From NCBI GenBank assembly GCA_964406795.1, contig CAYOTA010000013.1, positions 1-49,638 on the forward strand: a stretch of 49,638 bases of DNA, given 5' to 3'. Under the pieces are notes generated by a model, which was not told the origin of the DNA, did not search any database, and worked only from the letters and a program-made list of their open reading frames with translations. The DNA is from JAGORM01 sp964406795. GTDB lineage: Bacteria; Patescibacteriota; Microgenomatia; Levybacterales; GWA1-39-11. The position numbers and the translations under genes are program-made. Shown piece by piece: positions 32,505-41,043 of the stretch (the first letter of the stretch is position 1; the number at the start of each line of letters is the position of its first letter).

Positions 32505-34084
32505 TTCACTTTGTACACTTTTGCTTCACCTTGATCAAAAACCTTCTTTAGATACGGTTTTTGTTGAGGCTTAAAGCCATAGCGAAGCAAGCTATCATTC
32601 TTACCTATATATACGTACTTAATATTGTTATCCTTAAGGAATTTGTAAGCTGCTTGCGTGTTTTCATTAAGCAAAAATTTATTCACCGCTTCTACTTTTT
32701 GGTCAAATTGGTTTGTTTGAGCCTTATGCCCAATATACACTTTTCGTCCAGTTACTCCAGGGAGCATATTTCCATAAAACCAGTTTGTGAGTATTACGTC
32801 ATCTCTTTGTGAATTATTTGAAATATACTGCATTGCTTCAACTTCTTGAGTCAACAAATGATAGAAATAAGTGTTTTGTTGATCACTCGCAATAGTTGTA
32901 ATATCTCTTTGCACATTTCTGAATATTCCAATGGACAAAACTATCACAAATAGTATGGCTAGCGAATACAGTGCTGCTTTTTGTGCTTTTTGAAGCATAA
33001 GCCTTGATAAAAATACTGAAGTGATAATTATTCCTTCGGCGGCCAAAATAGCCAATGGAATATGGATACCTTCAGACATACGTCTTTGGAAATAAACAGG
33101 AGCATATAAAAGTATGCTAGATGAGGCAAACCAGGCAAGAATTAAAAGCTGGGGAGTTTTTTTCTGCCTTAAAAATGCCTCTAGTCCCAAAGCTGCAAAA
33201 ACTAAAATACAGCCAAATCCCACTATATAATCCCGGGGAATTGGGGAATCACTTGGAAATGCCCAACTTCTAAATATAGGATTTCGCCATAATTCATATA
33301 TCTGATACAAATTGCCTAAAACAGATCCTACAAGTGTACTTCCTATGCCTAAAACAGCAAGGTTTCGTGAAATTCTTTTTGTGCTACATAAATAAACCCC
33401 GAGAAAAACTATCGTAAACATGGACACAAAAAGATTATAAGGATGCTCAAATCCTAAAAAAAGTAACGGAATTGCAGAAAACACGAAATATTTTTTTGTC
33501 TTTGTAACCCATCCTTTCAGCAAAAATATAAATGATAGTAACATGAGAGTTTGAGAGAGACTGAAATGAGGCGCCTCTTGCAGTGACAAAAACGTAATAG
33601 ACTCAGGAATCCACAAATCACTACTCTGGGGCCAGAATGCTCCCAAAAGAAATCCTAAGCCTGTGGAAGTTAATACAACCGTAAATGCAAGTAACCGCCT
33701 TTTGGCCGTATGAAAGAAATAGCCTAAAAAATAATACAGAACACAAAAAAATACAACTGAAAAAATTACTCTTCCCAGGTGATATGCTGCGATTGACGAA
33801 ATATCCAAAACACGAGCAAGATTTCCTAACACAAGATATGACGGGCGAAGCAAGGTTCTATCTTGCGGATCACTGGTGTATAAATTTTCAAATAGCACTT
33901 CTCCTTGTTTTGCTTGCTCAAGAAATGCCACATAGGTATAGGTATCTTGCTCATTTATAACATGTCTTCCCATAAACACCATGCCCTCTTTGGGAAAAAT
34001 CATTCCTGAAAAAATATATAGATTGGATAATACTAAAACTACTAATCCAATAAGCCCCGCACATAAATATTCTTTTTTAAACAT
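32501..34084 (-). CDS. Polytopic GT-C-like membrane protein
   Basis: A 527-residue protein with about 11 or 12 membrane helices and a soluble C-terminal domain (about residues 400-527) that ends YVYIGKNDSLLRYG. After the first helix come the acidic and Glu/Gln-rich loop GRHVINEQDTYTYVAFLEQ, which matches the catalytic loop position of GT-C enzymes. I start at ATG 34084 (MFKKEYLCAGLIG), directly before the first helix; the frame is open 33 nt further. The start is 5 nt after the upstream stop codon, so the two GT-C genes form one unit. Substrate unknown. Confidence 0.7.
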   Translation of the reverse strand: MFKKEYLCAGLIGLVVLVLSNLYIFSGMIFPKEGMVFMGRHVINEQDTYTYVAFLEQAKQGEVLFENLYTSDPQDRTLLRPSYLVLGNLARVLDISSIAAYHLGRVIFSVVFFCVLYYFLGYFFHTAKRRLLAFTVVLTSTGLGFLLGAFWPQSSDLWIPESITFLSLQEAPHFSLSQTLMLLSFIFLLKGWVTKTKKYFVFSAIPLLFLGFEHPYNLFVSMFTIVFLGVYLCSTKRISRNLAVLGIGSTLVGSVLGNLYQIYELWRNPIFRSWAFPSDSPIPRDYIVGFGCILVFAALGLEAFLRQKKTPQLLILAWFASSSILLYAPVYFQRRMSEGIHIPLAILAAEGIIITSVFLSRLMLQKAQKAALYSLAILFVIVLSIGIFRNVQRDITTIASDQQNTYFYHLLTQEVEAMQYISNNSQRDDVILTNWFYGNMLPGVTGRKVYIGHKAQTNQFDQKVEAVNKFLLNENTQAAYKFLKDNNIKYVYIGKNDSLLRYGFKPQQKPYLKKVFDQGEAKVYKVK

Positions 34085-34088
34085 ATGG

Positions 34089-35582
34089 TTATTCTCGCAT
34101 TCTGACAAGGTATGCATTTAATCCATCTCCATACTCAAGTGTCCATATACCCAGCTCTTTGGTCTCATTAATTTTATTAAATAGCGGAGAATCTGTACTA
34201 ATAACAAGCCAATCAAAATCATATTTCTTAAAAAGCTCATAATCGCCGCTATAATACATTTTTTGATACGCCAAAAACGGTTCGTACCCATCTGAGTTTC
34301 GCCACAGATGCATGCGTCCATCAATAAAAAGTTTGGCCGGAACTCCTCGTCCTATCAAATACCCTCCCCAATCATAAAAATTTAATCCCTTACCTTTTGG
34401 GGGATTTTTTTGTAAATAAGCTACCAGCTTTTCCGAACAGCTGGATCCAAAGTTACAATAATCCTGAAAAGTATAATTCATCAATTTATAATTTGGAATT
34501 CTTCTAAATATTCCTATTTGAAACCCTATGAGACACGCTAGTATAAAAATAAAGGCTGTCGCTTTATATTTCTCAAAACGTAATGGAATTCGTTTTACGT
34601 AATAAGCTAAAAGTGGAAGTGTTACAACGGCAAATGTTGCTACGTAACGCCGTGCAGTAAACGCGTAATACAGCATAAACAAAAAAATAAGTATATAAGG
34701 AAGATCAGACAGCTTTCGTCTCTTTAAACTCATGCAAATAATACAAAGTGAATATATAAAAATTAACAATGCAAATGAGGAATTCCAGCTAAAAGGTATC
34801 CACTCAAGAATATAAGGAAGTAAGGGATTTTTCAAGTGACGTAACCCTTCCAGATAAATTTGGTAGTTGAACGGATTCACAAGAGTGGCCAAAAAAGACG
34901 CAACTAAACTTGCATAACCCAGAAGTAAAGGCTTAGAAATAAAAAATTTGCCATTTTTTAATCTCAAACCTTTAAACTCAATTACTGTCTGTGCAAATAA
35001 TGTAATGCCAAAAATACAAAGTCCCAACATAAAATATCCATGAATGTTTGCCCAGAAAAGAAACATGAGAGGAAGAAGAAGGAGTACTTTCTTTTTTCCC
35101 TTTATAATATTTGGAATGTTGTAAACAAGAATTGCCAAAAAGGTGATTCCTACCATTTGAACCCGCAAACCCTGCCACACTACTCCTCCCACCATATTTG
35201 AAAAAACTAACGCTAAAACCCCCTTTTGCCAATACGAAAGGTTGTATCTTTTTATGCCCAAATAAAACCAAAATACCGTTAATAAAGACCCAGCAACGCT
35301 CATACCCAAAAAGGAGAATGTGTTAAAAAATAGATAATGAAATGGTTGATAAAGCCATTCATGATTTCTCCACACATAACCCGACATAGTCCATGAATAG
35401 GGATCAGACAACATAATCTTGCCGTTTTTTACTAGATATTCTCCAAGTCTATAATGCCATCCCCAATCATAATCACGGTATGGATACAAACAAAAAATAA
35501 AGAGAAGCATGTAGATGGGTGCTGAAAAAAGAGATTCTTGTTTTTTAAGCTGTGAGGGAATAGTGAAAAAAATTTTAGGCAT
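34089..35582 (-). CDS. Polytopic GT-C-like membrane protein
   Basis: A 497-residue protein with about 11 membrane helices and a C-terminal soluble domain (about 385-497: FIDGRMHLWRNSDGYEPF). The loop after helix 1, YRDYDWGWHYRLGEYLVKNG, and the following RNHEWLYQPFHYLFF resemble the matching region of the protein at 15321-17318, so these two belong to one family. That protein also has FIDSRDDLYDESEM where this one has FIDGRMHLW. ATG 35582 (MPKIFFTIPS) is preferred over the start at 35624. The function as a lipid-linked sugar transferase is inferred from fold only. Confidence 0.7.
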   Translation of the reverse strand: MPKIFFTIPSQLKKQESLFSAPIYMLLFIFCLYPYRDYDWGWHYRLGEYLVKNGKIMLSDPYSWTMSGYVWRNHEWLYQPFHYLFFNTFSFLGMSVAGSLLTVFWFYLGIKRYNLSYWQKGVLALVFSNMVGGVVWQGLRVQMVGITFLAILVYNIPNIIKGKKKVLLLLPLMFLFWANIHGYFMLGLCIFGITLFAQTVIEFKGLRLKNGKFFISKPLLLGYASLVASFLATLVNPFNYQIYLEGLRHLKNPLLPYILEWIPFSWNSSFALLIFIYSLCIICMSLKRRKLSDLPYILIFLFMLYYAFTARRYVATFAVVTLPLLAYYVKRIPLRFEKYKATAFIFILACLIGFQIGIFRRIPNYKLMNYTFQDYCNFGSSCSEKLVAYLQKNPPKGKGLNFYDWGGYLIGRGVPAKLFIDGRMHLWRNSDGYEPFLAYQKMYYSGDYELFKKYDFDWLVISTDSPLFNKINETKELGIWTLEYGDGLNAYLVRMRE

Positions 35583-35630
35583 CTTTCTATTTTCGAGGAA
35601 ATACTTCCAACTTTCAAGCCACAAGAAAGG

Positions 35631-36461
35631 TTATTCTGCAGGTAGCAGCGTCATGGGATCTACCACATTTTGTCCTTGGCGAATTTCAAAATGCAAATGC
35701 GGGCCAGTTGACCTTCCAGTAGATCCTGACATACCTACAACTTCTCCTTTTCTTACGCTCTGCCCTTGGGTTACTTGAGCATCTGTTAAGTGTGCATACA
35801 GTGAGATAAGCCCGTTTCCATGATCCAGTATCACATGCACTCCGTAACCCGTTGTAAAACGCTCTACTTTTATCACCTTACCATCATCAGCTGCGCGAAT
35901 TGGAGTTAGCATTGGAAGTGCTATATCAATTGCCCCAGGATGCCAGTAGTATGCATACTGTGTAATGATGCCTTTTGCAGGCCAGGCAAGCTGCCCGGTT
36001 CCTTGGGCCACAGGAGGTGGCGGTATGCTTGAGCCATCAATATATCCATTAGGAACTATTAAAATTTGCCCAACTGACAGCTGTAATGACTCACCTAATT
36101 TGTTATTTGGGAAATCGGCAATCGTCTGGGCATCTGCGTTATATTTCTCAGCAATACTTTGCAGAGTATCCCCTTCTTTTACTGTGTGTGATATGGTTAC
36201 AGGTACATACTCTGCAATATCTTTTTTTATATTACTAGCTGTGTTAGCTGCATCTTTTGTATCATTTATTTTTTCGTCAGCGGTTCCACCTAAGTTTCCA
36301 AAAAGCGTGCTATCTTCAGCCGCCAAAACACTGTCCGGAGATTTACCTACCAAGTTAACCTCCACTCTTTTTTTCAAAAAAAAGTTAGAGGAAAAAAGCG
36401 TAATTCCAAAAATTATAATTCCTACTAGTACAAAAAACCGGGGATGAAGTTTTAACTGCAT
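35631..36461 (-). CDS. LysM-M23 peptidoglycan endopeptidase, membrane-anchored
   Basis: A 276-residue protein with an N-terminal membrane anchor (about 9-28), a LysM domain (about 90-137: HTVKEGDTLQSIAEKY, then LSVGQILIVP), a short Pro linker, and an M23 peptidase domain (about 160-270). The zinc ligands are visible: HPGAIDIA (His and Asp), and HLHFEI (His-x-His). The catalytic domain is therefore intact. M23 enzymes cut peptide crossbridges in peptidoglycan and often separate daughter cells. A TATAAT lies at 36486-36491 on the complement, 24 nt before the ATG. The gene precedes two GT-C genes and follows the M64-like genes on the same strand. Confidence 0.9.
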   Translation of the reverse strand: MQLKLHPRFFVLVGIIIFGITLFSSNFFLKKRVEVNLVGKSPDSVLAAEDSTLFGNLGGTADEKINDTKDAANTASNIKKDIAEYVPVTISHTVKEGDTLQSIAEKYNADAQTIADFPNNKLGESLQLSVGQILIVPNGYIDGSSIPPPPVAQGTGQLAWPAKGIITQYAYYWHPGAIDIALPMLTPIRAADDGKVIKVERFTTGYGVHVILDHGNGLISLYAHLTDAQVTQGQSVRKGEVVGMSGSTGRSTGPHLHFEIRQGQNVVDPMTLLPAE

Positions 36462-36503
36462 AAATATATAAATTTCAAATCATAAATTATAAATTGTCCT
36501 ACA

Positions 36504-37526
36504 CTACTCATTCCAGAAATCTAAGTATTGAGAGGTGAATGATTCACAATTCTTGAGACCTGCTGAATACGTTGCCACTTTCCCAGCCGGAAACACAATA
36601 TTTTCCCTACCTCCATAAAAACAAGTTAAAACTCCCCTTAAGTAATCTTCTACAACGAGTCCATATGTTTCTTTCGTAGGATTCAGAGACATAAGTGTTC
36701 CCTCTTGTGGATAATAATAGTCTTTATTTCCTCCACAGCCCTGAAAATACTGTATATTGGGAAATATTTCCGAGTATTTCCCCCACCAAGTTTTTGCTGT
36801 TTCTATACTTGGAGCACAATTTGGCCTTCCATTATATGAGAGAGATTCCACTATAGCCTCAGGCGGAATACTTGGCTCTAAAGTTTTATCGCCTGTTTCA
36901 TAGGATACTCCCAATGAATACGCCAGTAAACGTGTAATCATAATTCCCATCCATTCCCGTTTTTTATTCTCCTGCACACCTAAAGGACTAGTTGAGATAG
37001 AAATCCAGGAGTTTTTACCTCTGGCACTTTCAGCAATTGACACAAAATCTTTGGGAACCATCAAAACCACTTTAAATTTATCTGTCCCCAGTGCTTTAAA
37101 TGAATTTATAAGATCCTTCTCACAGGTCAAATAGCGAGTATTTTCTTCAACCTTACATTTTTCGGAATCTGCAGTAAATACTTTATAGGAAAGATTGTTT
37201 TTTAAACTCTTAAAAGGTTCTACCAACTCAATTGCCTTTTTAAACACTTCTATATCTACTAATGCGTTTTCTTGGGAAACGTAACCTTCATAATAAAAAA
37301 TTATGGTAAGTTTTGAGTCGTTATCAACTTCTCCGCCTGATACTTGCTGGATATTTTTTTCTTGAGATCCTAAAATTTTTCCAAGCGGCTTTAGGCGATC
37401 TGCAGGATTTATGAGTGCGCGACCGCCATATGATTGGTAAAACACAAGCAACACAAGAGCTATAACAATCACAAAAACAAAGAGGGCTATAATTCCCGTT
37501 GCTTTAGAAACATAAATTTTTGTCAT
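36504..37526 (-). CDS. Membrane-anchored M64-like pseudopeptidase
   Basis: A 340-residue protein with a membrane helix at about residues 11-32. The soluble part follows the layout of M64 (IgA peptidase-like) metallopeptidases as I remember it: LTIIFYYEGYVSQENAL (GYxxxE motif), NSWISISTSP, then the zinc-site region IMITRLLAYSLGVSYE, and the C-terminal PNCAPSIETAKTWWGKY, GCGGNKDYYYPQEGTLMS and EDYLRGVLTCFYGG. Active M64 enzymes have HExxH and a DEY tail in that region; here HExxH reads TRLLAY and the tail is SYE. The zinc ligands are gone, so catalysis is unlikely. ATG 37526 is chosen because it forms ATGA with the upstream stop and matches the paralogue's N-terminus. It is a paralogue of 37794-38594. 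Confidence 0.6.
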   Translation of the reverse strand: MTKIYVSKATGIIALFVFVIVIALVLLVFYQSYGGRALINPADRLKPLGKILGSQEKNIQQVSGGEVDNDSKLTIIFYYEGYVSQENALVDIEVFKKAIELVEPFKSLKNNLSYKVFTADSEKCKVEENTRYLTCEKDLINSFKALGTDKFKVVLMVPKDFVSIAESARGKNSWISISTSPLGVQENKKREWMGIMITRLLAYSLGVSYETGDKTLEPSIPPEAIVESLSYNGRPNCAPSIETAKTWWGKYSEIFPNIQYFQGCGGNKDYYYPQEGTLMSLNPTKETYGLVVEDYLRGVLTCFYGGRENIVFPAGKVATYSAGLKNCESFTSQYLDFWNE

Positions 37527-37708
37527 TTTTTTCTCATCAGCCACAACATAAACCAGGTTAGCTGCAGACCAAAAATTGAAACCAGTGCACTTGCCATCTG
37601 CTGATTTATGCTCAAAGCTGTTATAAATTTATACACGCCAAAACCTACAATAACAAGCCCTACGATAATTACCGGAATCTTTAAAATCTTTGCAATATCA
37701 ATATACAT
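37523..37708 (-). CDS. Small two-helix membrane protein
   Basis: A 61-residue protein with two membrane helices (IPVIIVGLVIVGFGVYKFI and ASALVSIFGLQLTWFMLWLM) and a basic end (MRKK). It is real rather than a chance ORF: AAGGGGGTGA, a strong Shine-Dalgarno sequence, precedes the ATG by 8 nt, and its TGA overlaps the next ATG (ATGA) in the classic coupled form. It lies between the two M64-like paralogues and is probably a membrane partner or subunit for them. No family recognised. Confidence 0.7.
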   Translation of the reverse strand: MYIDIAKILKIPVIIVGLVIVGFGVYKFITALSINQQMASALVSIFGLQLTWFMLWLMRKK

Positions 37709-37793
37709 TCATAAATCACCCCCTTAAAAAGCTTTGCTTTTAAGGACCGTGTTCAGGCAAGCTGAATTCGGCCCAAGCAAATTTCTTTCAAGA
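37709..37793 (-). promoter_or_regulatory. Structured leader with hairpins around a strong Shine-Dalgarno sequence
   Basis: On the minus strand the 85-nt space holds TTCAG-CTTGC-CTGAA (a 5-bp hairpin) and then CCTTAAAAGC-AAA-GCTTTTTAAGG (a 10-bp hairpin with one bulge). The last bases of the second stem (AAGG) are the first bases of the Shine-Dalgarno sequence AAGGGGGTGA. Opening of that hairpin could therefore control translation of the 61-residue protein and the coupled M64-like gene. Confidence 0.45.
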
Positions 37794-38594
37794 CTACTTC
37801 ACGTCATACTCCCAAAATTTGGGATATTTTGCTTTAAAATCTTTACAGGATTTATATACTAATCCTAACCTATATGATTCTTTATTTCCATAAAAACAGG
37901 AAATTGCAGCTGATAAATATTCATTTGTTTCTACATTTTCTACTGAAGGACTCAGGCTTTTTGAAAGATATTCCCCAAACACAGTTTGCAACCTATTTTT
38001 AAACGCTGCATCTGATTCATCGGCTTTCTTTTTAGTAGATACTGCAATAACACTATCCGCTCCTAGCCCTAAATTTACCGCTGGTATAAATTCTTCAGGA
38101 TGTAAAATTACTATCTTTATGTGCTCTATACCCAATTTTTGTAAAGCTTCTATATAACGTAGCTCACATATAAGCTCTTCTCGTTCTACTTGGCATATCC
38201 TGCCGGACGTAATAATTTTATATGTTATTATATCTTTCAAATCTTTATAAGGGCTTTTTGTAGTTAAAACATCAGCAAGTGTTTTTGCATGATTTACGGC
38301 TGTATCTTGATTTCCATACCCATCATAATAAAAAATAATTACCAGCTTGTTGAGATTTTCTTCTTGTATTTTTTGAGCCATAAAATTTGCTGCCGCCTCA
38401 GGATCCTTTGGAACGTCCTGTGCGCCACTTGGGGCAACACCCAGTGGCCGGGAATTATACACAGTGTTATTTTCATTTCTATTGATAAACAATAAAAAAC
38501 CCAATAATACACTTATTAAAACTGCTCCAAAAGTTAAAACTTGCTTGGATATATATATCTTTCCATTTTTAACTCCAATATGTGTTTTTTTCAT
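37794..38594 (-). CDS. Membrane-anchored M64-like pseudopeptidase paralogue, shorter
   Basis: A 266-residue protein with a membrane helix at about 19-37. It is a paralogue of 36504-37526: the same opening 'KIY-V/I-SK', LVIIFYYDGYGNQDTAV versus LTIIFYYEGYVSQENAL, KSPYKDLKDIITYKI, and the common ending 'SCFYGN..' and 'KSCKDFKAKYPKFWE'. In the zinc-site region it reads RLQTVFGEYLSKSL, so no HExxH is present here either. It lacks the NCA..WWGKY segment of the other copy. The unusual retention of the fold without ligands argues for a binding role. Its upstream region is the 33-bp tandem repeat at 38598-38663. Confidence 0.6.
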   Translation of the reverse strand: MKKTHIGVKNGKIYISKQVLTFGAVLISVLLGFLLFINRNENNTVYNSRPLGVAPSGAQDVPKDPEAAANFMAQKIQEENLNKLVIIFYYDGYGNQDTAVNHAKTLADVLTTKSPYKDLKDIITYKIITSGRICQVEREELICELRYIEALQKLGIEHIKIVILHPEEFIPAVNLGLGADSVIAVSTKKKADESDAAFKNRLQTVFGEYLSKSLSPSVENVETNEYLSAAISCFYGNKESYRLGLVYKSCKDFKAKYPKFWEYDVK

Positions 38595-38597
38595 AGC

Positions 38598-38673
38598 TTA
38601 CGGAACTTAACCCGAAGGGCGCAGTTACGTTTACGGAACTTAACCCGAAGGGCGCAGTTACGTTTACGGAACT
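38598..38673. repeat. Tandem 33-bp repeat, two full copies and a 10-bp partial third
   Basis: Units 38598-38630 and 38631-38663 are identical, and TTACGGAACT begins a third at 38664. The third start lies in the last codons and stop of the giant surface gene. The two full units occupy nearly all of the 69-nt gap to the next ATG. Each unit contains an imperfect palindrome around CCCGAAGGG. Confidence 0.9.
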
Positions 38674-41033
38674 ATTTCAATAAAAAGGAATCCATCCGCT
38701 CCAGCACTTCCGTTACCTCCATTTCCGCTTAATCTTCCTGAAAGTACTGACCCTGCATTTCCACCTACTCCGCCGCGACCTCCATTTGCTGATACTGTTC
38801 CTCCGCTGTTTGTGAATTTATGCGTACGTATGTACAGCACTCCGCCACCACCACCGGCTCCTCCTCCACCACCACCTCCTCCACCACCATCGGGACCATC
38901 CCCTCCAGTGGCACCAATTGTAGGTAACCCAGCACTAGTTCCTCCTGTTCCTTTATTCCCTCCCAGTCTATCATTTAATCCCGTTATTATTCCTCCATTA
39001 CCCCCATTTGCGCCATTTTGCCCTAATGCTAAAATACTTCCCCCGGAATTTACAAGCACCTCGTTTGCCTCAATATATAGTATGCCTCCGCCAGCTCCAC
39101 CGCCAGCGCCTCCGCCGCCTCCCGGCCCAGGAGAAGAAACTGCTGACCTATTGGATCCGCCGCCTCCGCCTGCTCCTCCCGCTCCTCCCGCTCCAAAAGA
39201 CTTAAAAAGTGTGGAGAAAAAAGTTTTAGAGCCCAAGAAGATCCCTGATGAGATGGCTTGATTATTTTGGGTGACTGCGTTTCCAGCGCTACCTGCTCCG
39301 TTTGATGATCCTCCATTACCCCCATTTGCGCCAATAGTTTGGGAAGCACCACCTCCGCCGCCGCCTCCGCCTGTTCCACCATTTGCTCCACCGCCTGATC
39401 CGCCGCCTCCGCCTCCTCCACCGGCACCTGAAACAGTACCTAAATCAACTGCGCTTCCACCTGCTCCACCTACACCAAACGTAGGATTAACGGCACCGTT
39501 TGTACCTCCGGCACCAGCATTTGCCCCGTTAACACCACCAGCATTACCTCCACTCCCCCCCCATCCATGAGTCAAATCCGATGTATTTCCACCGTTTCCG
39601 CCGTTTCCTCCACTTCCGCCATTTCCGCCAAAACCCGAAACAGAAATAGAACCATTCACGCTCAGATTTCCCGCATAAAAAAGATAGAGTGCGGAATTGG
39701 CCGCTCCACCACTAGCTCCGCTGGGCGAAAGCGTTCCAGTTACTGTTCCTGGGGCAAACTGATACATACCTGGATCTAAATTAGAATTAGCGGCCTGAAA
39801 GGCAACACTCCCATCTCCTCCAAAAATTGATAAAAACCGTTTTGTCCTGGCAACTCCATTATTTCTGGTTAATCCAAATAGTGTTGAGTTACTACATTCT
39901 GTAGCTGTGCAAGATAAATAATCTGTATTACTCCCTATTCTTCCAAATAAAGTGTTGTTTATCCCTGTATCGCTTGACGTTCCAATTTTTATATTATCTA
40001 TATCAACTAATCTTGAGAAAAGCGTACGGGAAGCGGGGGCTGCTTTAAAAGTAGCAAGCGATGCAGACCATGCACCAGAATTTGTAGTCCAAGACGCTGA
40101 CTGAGCCCCTGTAGCGGATAGGATTTTATCATCACCTTCTCCTGCAAGCCAGTTAGTATTATCTGTTTCAGTAACTCGCGCTGTATAGCCAGAAGGGGAA
40201 GTTATTGCTCCATCGACGCTAATTACCATACTGGCTGCGGCCAGCTCGTTTGCCTGTGAAGTAACTGCCGTCGTACCAGTAGTAGGAGCTGTTGAAGTAC
40301 CCGTATTTGCAGGTGCAACTGCGTCTAATGGGTCGGAAGTAGCAAGCACTCCACTATACTCTACTGCAGCACCTACCAAAGCTCTTGTTCCTCCAATGGT
40401 TGGTGCAACGGTTATTGTAAAGGTTCCACTAGGTTCATTTATGTTATATGCGTAAAAAATAGCAGGTCTTGTTCCTCCTGCGGTGCGAGTTCCCTGCGTA
40501 GCCCGTATCCATGTATTACCTTGATTATCTGTTACTGAACTTGTTGTAAAATCTACACTATTAATATTGTCCCAACCCCATACATATAAAATTATAGCGT
40601 TGCCAGATCTAGGACGTGAACTAAAGGATACAGAAAGTGTCGAATCAAGCGTTCTGCTTTTGGGTGTTGCCTGTACATATGCTATACTTCCTGCAGATTG
40701 ATACGCGGTTCCACAGTCATAGTTCCCACAGTGCCCTACATAGACCTCTGTTGAAGATCTATATGATACCACCGCATACCCATCTGTTCCTACCGCAAGT
40801 CCAATACCAGCACCAGCTAGTGTTTCAGGCAGGGAAACTACTGAACTCCAGCTTGAACAAGTAGCAGTTTTACAATGAACAATTTGTGCAGTCTGAGGAG
40901 AATTGTCCCCCCACACAGCAATTATAGGTAAGTTATCCCCGCCTAAACCAATCGCATTATAACGAGATGAATTATTCCCTGAAATGTCTGTAATGGAGCT
41001 TAGTGTGTTACCAGAAGAACAGGATGCATTGCC
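38664..41033 (-). CDS. Giant surface protein, C-terminal part (continues across the assembly gap)
   Basis: The 3' portion of a gene whose 5' portion is 41044-44218; 789 codons are read here from 41033. The first residues GNASCSSGNTL continue the AHCGNASCSSGN repeat series of the upstream part. Then comes a beta-sandwich domain (about 100-310) that duplicates one in the N-terminal part (TDNQGNTWIRATQGTR; SGYTARVTETDNTNW). A RLVDIDNIKIGTSSDTG segment and LFYAGNLSVNGSISVSGFGG lead into an about 330-residue Gly-rich region with long GG runs, ILYIEANEV and VLYIRTHKF strands, and the end GFLFIEIVP. The same C-terminal half occurs in 44318-49638. No membrane anchor is visible at the C-terminus. Confidence 0.8.
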   Translation of the reverse strand, partial: GNASCSSGNTLSSITDISGNNSSRYNAIGLGGDNLPIIAVWGDNSPQTAQIVHCKTATCSSWSSVVSLPETLAGAGIGLAVGTDGYAVVSYRSSTEVYVGHCGNYDCGTAYQSAGSIAYVQATPKSRTLDSTLSVSFSSRPRSGNAIILYVWGWDNINSVDFTTSSVTDNQGNTWIRATQGTRTAGGTRPAIFYAYNINEPSGTFTITVAPTIGGTRALVGAAVEYSGVLATSDPLDAVAPANTGTSTAPTTGTTAVTSQANELAAASMVISVDGAITSPSGYTARVTETDNTNWLAGEGDDKILSATGAQSASWTTNSGAWSASLATFKAAPASRTLFSRLVDIDNIKIGTSSDTGINNTLFGRIGSNTDYLSCTATECSNSTLFGLTRNNGVARTKRFLSIFGGDGSVAFQAANSNLDPGMYQFAPGTVTGTLSPSGASGGAANSALYLFYAGNLSVNGSISVSGFGGNGGSGGNGGNGGNTSDLTHGWGGSGGNAGGVNGANAGAGGTNGAVNPTFGVGGAGGSAVDLGTVSGAGGGGGGGGSGGGANGGTGGGGGGGGASQTIGANGGNGGSSNGAGSAGNAVTQNNQAISSGIFLGSKTFFSTLFKSFGAGGAGGAGGGGGSNRSAVSSPGPGGGGGAGGGAGGGILYIEANEVLVNSGGSILALGQNGANGGNGGIITGLNDRLGGNKGTGGTSAGLPTIGATGGDGPDGGGGGGGGGGAGGGGGVLYIRTHKFTNSGGTVSANGGRGGVGGNAGSVLSGRLSGNGGNGSAGADGFLFIEIVP

Positions 41034-41043
41034 NNNNNNNNNN
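41034..41043. other. Assembly gap (10 N)
   Basis: Ten Ns join two contigs inside a repetitive gene. GTGTTACCAGAAGAACAGGA occurs on both sides (near 41005 and 41151), so the break was probably caused by the repeat. The frame differs across the gap: the true missing length should be 3n+2, so it is not 10. Confidence 0.95.

Noticed and set aside
38541..38732. Plus-strand ORF with a duplicated LRNLTRRAQLR segment
   Set aside because: The repeat is simply translation of the 33-bp tandem repeat, whose period is a multiple of three. The ORF lies across the starts and ends of minus-strand genes.
38812..39570. Long Pro-rich open frames on the plus strand (PPPPPAPP-type proteins), and similar ones at 44691-45363
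   Set aside because: They are the antisense of the GGN/GGA codons of the Gly-rich domains. They have no promoter or start context, and the minus-strand frame gives a coherent protein with a paralogue.
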